Shown: positions 15,652 through 19,552 of the stretch, piece by piece | How the letters are laid out: the number at the start of each line of letters is the position of its first letter | Position numbering within the stretch: the first letter of the stretch is position 1 | Assembly: GCA_018260375.1 (NCBI GenBank) | Contig: JAGLBF010000036.1 | Location: 1 to 19,552, forward strand | DNA: 19,552 bases | Source of the DNA: Deinococcus sp. | GTDB lineage: Bacteria > Deinococcota > Deinococci > Deinococcales > Deinococcaceae | Direction of reading: 5' to 3' | The notes under the pieces: model-generated | Seen by the model: the letters and a program-made list of their open reading frames with translations, nothing else | Told to the model about the DNA's origin: nothing | Database searches by the model: none | Program-made: the position numbers and the translations under genes

Positions 15652-15657
15652 TATACT
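15652..15657 (+). promoter_or_regulatory. -10 box of the PBP gene
   Basis: TATACT lies 11 bases before ATG 15669. The leader would be only a few bases long and contains no Shine-Dalgarno. The -35 match is weak. Confidence 0.5.
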
Positions 15658-15668
15658 AATAAAAGTTA

Positions 15669-18044
15669 ATGGTTTACTTCTTACGTTTTCTTAAATTTCT
15701 GGCGGCCCTGGTGGTGGCGCTGTTCGTTGTTGGCCTGGGGGTAGCTGGGGCTTTTGGGACCCGCTGGGCACGGCAACTGCCCGACTTTCGCCAGCTTGAT
15801 TCGCTGAGCCTGGGGGCCATTACCCGCGTGTACGCTGCTGATCACTCGGCGCTGGGTACTTTGATTCCCAAAGTGGGCGAGCAAAAAGTAAGCCGCACGC
15901 TGGTAGGCCTTGATGAGATCAGCCCCTCTATGACTTCGGCGATTATAACCAACGAAGATCGGCACTTTTTTGAACACTACGGCCTAGATCCAAATGGTAT
16001 TGCGCGGCAGTTTAAGCGTTTGTGGCAAAACGAAAGTATACAGGGCGGCTCTACTATTACCAACCAGCTGGTACGCAACACGCTCCTTTATGATCAGTAT
16101 AAAAATAAAGCCAGTGCCGACCGTAAGATAAAAGAGTGGATGCTCAGTATACAGGTAGAGCGCGCCTTTACCAAAGAAGAGATCTTGCAAGATTACCTCA
16201 ATGCTATCTATTGGGGTGACGGCGGCCCTGTAGAGTTGTACGGTCTTTATTCGGCGGCGCAGGCATACTTTGGTAAGACGCCCCGCACCTTGACCCTGGC
16301 TGAAAGTGTGTATCTGACGACTTTGGTGCCCAGTCCCATCAACCGCTTTAGAAATTATAAAGACCAGCGCGGGTATATGCGGTCGCTGCTAGACCGCATG
16401 GTGCAAGACGGGTGGATTACCTCGGCGCAGTCCCAGGCCGCCTGGAAAGAAAACTTGCAGCCACGCGGCTGGAAAGTGGCTTATGACAGCAAAGGGAACA
16501 TCACTTCGGCGACCCTGGTTGACAAAACTGCACACTACCTCAAAGCGGTCAATACCGTGCGTTTTCCGTACTTTGTGCAGCAGGTTGAGCAAGACTTGGT
16601 CAAGCGCTTTGGGGCGGCTAAGGTATACGGCGAGGGCGGTTTGCGGGTGTACACCACGCTAGAGCCGCGTATTCAAAGGGCTGTTGAGCAGGCGAGCTAC
16701 CGTGCGCGTGTACCCTACGGCACCACCTTGGCTGCCGTGGTTTCTGACCCTTATACCGGCGACGTACTGGGTATGGTGGGCCAGAAGTTACGCTACGGCG
16801 CAACCGCTCCCGAATGGAACAACGCTGCACAGGGCCAGCGGCAAATCGGCTCTACCATTAAGCCGCTGCTGTACACCACAGCCCTATCGACGGGTAAGTT
16901 AAACCAGTTGTCTTACCGCGATGACCGCCCCATTTACATTCCCTGCAAAAGCTGCAAGGGCGGCTATTACGCCCCCAAAGACTTTGAAGGTGAAATGACC
17001 CTGCGCTCTATGACTCTGCGCGAAGCCCTTGACCGCTCGCTCAACTTGCCCACCATCCGCGTGGCGATGGACGTGGGGCTGCCGACCTTTTTTGAAAAAC
17101 TCAAAGAGCTGGATATTCCGCCTAATGACGGCACAGGCTACGCGGCGGCGCTGGGTGCGGTAGAAACTACCCCTGTTAAGATGGCGGCGGCCTATGCCCC
17201 ATTTGCCAATGGCGGCCTTTATCACCAGCCCACCTACATCACTCGTGTCACCGACGCGCGCGGTGAGGTGCTGTATGACCGCGAAAACAGCGTAGAGCTA
17301 CCTCAGCGCGTGTGGTCGCCGCAAGTGGCCTACATGGGCCTGGATATGATCAAGGGCGTGGTCAATGACCTGGGCACCAGTCAGGGCGGCTTTTCTGAGC
17401 CTGCGCGCATCGCCAACTGGGAAGTAGGCGGCAAAACAGGTACCAGTAACGGCCCCAAAGATCTGTGGTTCGTGGGGGTCAACCCTTACTACGTGGGCGC
17501 CGTGTGGATAGGAAAACAGGCGGGCGGCGATATGGGTACCCACATTTATTCGGGTCAGTGGGCGCCTCCTATCTGGCATGACATGATGGTGAGTGCCCTT
17601 AGCGGCCTGCCCCACAAAAGCTTTCCGCAACCAGAAGGCATTTACCTAGTGCAGCACCCCAATATCGGCGTACTGGGACGCGTGCGTGTCGCCATGACTA
17701 GCCCGAGGTACCTGACTACTTCTAGGAGTGTACCCACCCAGGGCGTTCTCCCTGAGCCTCCCAGCTACTCCGAGGCTGACCTGCCCGCGCCTGACAGCGG
17801 CACCACCATTATTTATGTAGACAAGGCCACTGGCAAAATGGCGACTGAGTTTACCAAGCCCGACAACATCGTGCAGCGCCGCATCTATGCCAGCGAACTG
17901 GCGGCCTATGCCCCCGATGACACCATTTCCCCCCTCAAAGACGAAACAGCTGACCCTGGAGCCGTGAAAAAGAACGACGAACCCCTGGGCGGCTGGCCCA
18001 CAGCACCTGTGACGGGCAGCGGCAAAACCCCCGCGCCTCAGTAG
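15669..18044 (+). CDS. Class A penicillin-binding protein (glycosyltransferase/transpeptidase)
   Basis: A 791-residue bifunctional murein synthase anchored by an N-terminal membrane helix (about 6-30). The GT51 glycosyltransferase domain shows all five motifs: NEDRHFFEHYG with catalytic E96, QGGSTITNQLVRN, RKIKEW, KEEILQDYLNAIYWG and YGLYSAAQAYFGK. The transpeptidase domain has S395-x-x-K398 in QIGSTIKPLLY, S457-L-N459 and K589-T-G591. It polymerises lipid II and cross-links peptides outside the membrane. Unusual is a CxxC (PCKSCKGG) just before the YYAPKDFEG stretch of the transpeptidase. The C-terminus (about 650-791) is a Pro-rich low-complexity tail without a recognised domain. Transcription is probably from TATACT close to the start. 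Confidence 0.95.
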   Translation: MVYFLRFLKFLAALVVALFVVGLGVAGAFGTRWARQLPDFRQLDSLSLGAITRVYAADHSALGTLIPKVGEQKVSRTLVGLDEISPSMTSAIITNEDRHFFEHYGLDPNGIARQFKRLWQNESIQGGSTITNQLVRNTLLYDQYKNKASADRKIKEWMLSIQVERAFTKEEILQDYLNAIYWGDGGPVELYGLYSAAQAYFGKTPRTLTLAESVYLTTLVPSPINRFRNYKDQRGYMRSLLDRMVQDGWITSAQSQAAWKENLQPRGWKVAYDSKGNITSATLVDKTAHYLKAVNTVRFPYFVQQVEQDLVKRFGAAKVYGEGGLRVYTTLEPRIQRAVEQASYRARVPYGTTLAAVVSDPYTGDVLGMVGQKLRYGATAPEWNNAAQGQRQIGSTIKPLLYTTALSTGKLNQLSYRDDRPIYIPCKSCKGGYYAPKDFEGEMTLRSMTLREALDRSLNLPTIRVAMDVGLPTFFEKLKELDIPPNDGTGYAAALGAVETTPVKMAAAYAPFANGGLYHQPTYITRVTDARGEVLYDRENSVELPQRVWSPQVAYMGLDMIKGVVNDLGTSQGGFSEPARIANWEVGGKTGTSNGPKDLWFVGVNPYYVGAVWIGKQAGGDMGTHIYSGQWAPPIWHDMMVSALSGLPHKSFPQPEGIYLVQHPNIGVLGRVRVAMTSPRYLTTSRSVPTQGVLPEPPSYSEADLPAPDSGTTIIYVDKATGKMATEFTKPDNIVQRRIYASELAAYAPDDTISPLKDETADPGAVKKNDEPLGGWPTAPVTGSGKTPAPQ

Positions 18045-18054
18045 TAAGTAGTGC

Positions 18055-18127
18055 TACACAGGACTGCACTTTATTCCAGCACAGCTCCAGAGGCGCCGCC
18101 TGAACTTGCCTACCAGGAGGCCTGTAT
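18055..18127. repeat. Dispersed repeat, degenerate copy between convergent genes
   Basis: It starts TACACAGGACTGCACTTTAT, keeps TCCAGCACAG and GGCGCCGCCTGAACTTGCC, and ends AGGAGGCCTGTAT. It fills nearly the whole gap between the PBP and the convergent desaturase, its last base being the first base of the desaturase stop. No other terminator is seen here, so this element may serve both genes. Confidence 0.65.
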
Positions 18128-19221
18128 TAGTCCTCGGTGGCAGGTTCAGTTTTTCTGGGTACTTCGGGGTTTTCTACAAACTCGGTGGGGTCTATTTGGT
18201 CAAAACCCACGGTCTTTTCGTAGTCCTGAATCTTGATGTGTAAGCGCCTGATATCGCCCTCTATGGCGCCGTAATCAAAGGTGTCCCAGATAATAGAGGT
18301 GCGGAAGTTCTTGCCTTCAAAGTCAGGTACCTCGCGGGTTTTACGCAAACCCGTTTCCAGGGCTTTTCGGCTTTCTATACCCAGATTGCGAAAGGCCACT
18401 TGCACCACATCGCGTGAAAAGTCGCGGGGCCCGTAGATGCCGACGCGGTACACCGTTTCATAAAACTTTTCCCAGTCGGGTATCAGGTGGCCTGCAGGCA
18501 TGGCAAAGTCAGAGATCACCGCTTTAATGGCCTTGAGGGTGCGTTCGGGGTAGTAATACAGGTACATCCGCACGCCTTCCAAAAAGAAATTGTAGTGTGC
18601 GGCCTCGTCTACAGCGATGGTCTGGGCGACTTTGGCAAGCACAGGATCGGCGTAGTCTTTCAGGTGGGGCTTTTCACTTTTGCCCTGGGCAATTTTCATC
18701 ATGTTCAGATAGTTGAGTTGGGTGGCACGTTCCTGAAACACGGTGTAGACCATATTGTGTATCGCGTCGGGAAAGGGCAATTCCCAGGTTTGCGCTTTGA
18801 GACGCTCTTTGTATTCTTCAATCCATTCGGGGCTGCGCTGGCGGCTAAACAGTACGGCGTTTTCCCACGCGTCTGCGTGTTTTTCTTCCTCGCTGCCCCA
18901 GCGCATCTGAAAGTGGCTGCGCCCATGACTGCGGCGCACCAGGTGTACTAGGTTGCTGGTAAAGTCGGGCGCGTACTGCTCTACAGCAAAGAAGCCGGTC
19001 AGCACCGTCATGATCTCGTCGGGCGTGTCTTTTCGCATGCCGCGCCAGTCAAAGGAAAGGTCAGCATTCCAGTTGCGTGTCTCCTGGCTGCGGGCGGTAT
19101 ACCAGCGGTACAGGCCCAAAAAGCCGCGCTCAATCAGGCGGTCTTTTTCGCGGTTGCTCAGCAGCCCTGCGGGGGTGGGGGGTACGTCAGCGAGCATATC
19201 GGGGGGCATGATGTCAGCCAT
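18127..19221 (-). CDS. Acyl-ACP desaturase (soluble diiron, DesA/stearoyl-ACP desaturase family)
   Basis: A 364-residue soluble diiron enzyme that inserts a cis double bond into acyl-ACP. The four-helix diiron ligands appear in order: E81 in FFAVEQYAPDF, E112xxH115 in SEEEKHADAWE, E164 in FQERATQLNYLNM, and E206xxH209 in VDEAAHYNFFLEGV. This is the E, ExxH, E, ExxH pattern of the FA_desaturase_2 family, known from plant plastids, actinobacteria and Deinococcus. GAGGAG lies eight bases before the ATG. The gene is convergent with the PBP, separated only by a degenerate repeat, and has an intact repeat copy upstream. The enzyme is oxygen-dependent and would control membrane fluidity. Confidence 0.93.
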   Translation of the reverse strand: MADIMPPDMLADVPPTPAGLLSNREKDRLIERGFLGLYRWYTARSQETRNWNADLSFDWRGMRKDTPDEIMTVLTGFFAVEQYAPDFTSNLVHLVRRSHGRSHFQMRWGSEEEKHADAWENAVLFSRQRSPEWIEEYKERLKAQTWELPFPDAIHNMVYTVFQERATQLNYLNMMKIAQGKSEKPHLKDYADPVLAKVAQTIAVDEAAHYNFFLEGVRMYLYYYPERTLKAIKAVISDFAMPAGHLIPDWEKFYETVYRVGIYGPRDFSRDVVQVAFRNLGIESRKALETGLRKTREVPDFEGKNFRTSIIWDTFDYGAIEGDIRRLHIKIQDYEKTVGFDQIDPTEFVENPEVPRKTEPATED

Positions 19222-19400
19222 ACAGTAGTCTCCTCAGCACTTTCCCAGGGGCAAAAACACAGGGGGGACTGGAAAAGCCTCTTGTAGTTGAAGCCTCAGC
19301 TTATCAGCTTGTGTAGGGGCTGGGTTGTTCCTGACAGACAATAGGAGCAGTAAGCAGGGCAGGCGCACAGAGACAACCATAGCTTTAGTTTTGGCGGTTG
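19222..19400. other. Upstream region of the desaturase gene
   Basis: Apart from the Shine-Dalgarno near 19230-19235, nothing firm is seen. No clear promoter pair or operator could be recognised on the minus strand. Confidence 0.4.
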
Positions 19401-19536
19401 ATACGGACTGCCGCTAAATTCCACCACAGTCGGAAAAGCGCCGCCTGCGGCTCCATACCGCGCAGTCCGTATGCTGTTCCCACTCGCATCCGCCCTCATT
19501 GATTCGGAAGTACGCCAAATCAATCGGAATCCGTAT
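19401..19536 (+). repeat. Dispersed structured repeat, intact copy R5 (left/middle-pairing subclass)
   Basis: 136 bp. ATACGGACTGCCGC at the left pairs with the middle motif GCAGTCCGTAT (end near 19472). In the right half, CGCCCTCATTGATT replaces CGCTCGGATTGATT of the others. It ends CGGAATCCGTAT. It lies upstream of the desaturase gene, reading away from it. Confidence 0.9.
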
Positions 19537-19552
19537 GAGTGGCGCAGGTTGC

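Overview
The window looks like a chromosomal segment of a Deinococcus-like bacterium (Deinococcota). This is inferred from the gene set: a bacillithiol-transferase-type DinB protein, a DR_1240-like CitE, a bacterial acyl-ACP desaturase, a V4R/roadblock gene pair and a class A PBP. It also rests on many TANNNT -10 boxes lying only 5-8 bases before start codons (the leaderless style typical of this group) and on abundant small dispersed repeats. No database search was possible, so species-level placement is not attempted.

Layout. 1-200: 3' end of a tRNA-Gly(UCC), then a complete tRNA-Arg(UCU) and its terminator. 308-1764 (minus): truD, overlapping by 4 bases a small secreted PCu(A)C-like protein. 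1765-2307: gene-free. 2308-4119 (plus): a 603-aa acyl-CoA dehydrogenase behind a palindromic operator, ending at strong terminators shared with a convergent minus-strand pair (4344-5245) that encodes a roadblock/LC7 protein and a V4R-like protein. 5458-6300: CitE-family lyase. 6716-8638: P1B-4 metal-exporting ATPase behind a perfect 41-bp Fur-like palindrome. 8939-10859: cystine-type ABC binding protein and permease (no ATPase gene here), separated by a 484-base repeat-filled gap. 11001-12236: M29 aminopeptidase. 12624-13061: rlmH. 13350-14231: a MazG-like/BstA fusion. 14434-15180: methyltransferase. 15263-15640: a degenerate receiver with Glu at the phospho-acceptor position. 15669-18044: class A PBP. 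18127-19221 (minus): acyl-ACP desaturase.

The most unusual feature is a dispersed structured repeat, present in about eleven copies between 6.3 and 19.5 kb and absent before 6.3 kb. Five copies are intact at 135-136 bp. They fall into two structural subclasses in which the left end is complementary either to the middle of the element (ATACGGACTGC with GCAGTCCGTAT) or to its right end (ATACGGATTCCG with CGGAATCCGTAT). One copy has replaced a loop while lengthening the stem beside it. Most copies lie within about 75 bases of a stop codon. This is the pattern of an element selected for nucleic-acid folding (REP/MITE-like, possibly acting at mRNA 3' ends).

Functionally, several genes touch thiol and metal homeostasis: the Fur-like-controlled metal exporter, cystine uptake, the bacillithiol-transferase domain and the copper-chaperone-like protein. 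Others serve lipid metabolism (acyl-CoA dehydrogenase, CitE, desaturase) and the translation apparatus (tRNAs, truD, rlmH). Apart from truD/PCu(A)C and the V4R/roadblock pair, most genes appear to be separate transcription units.
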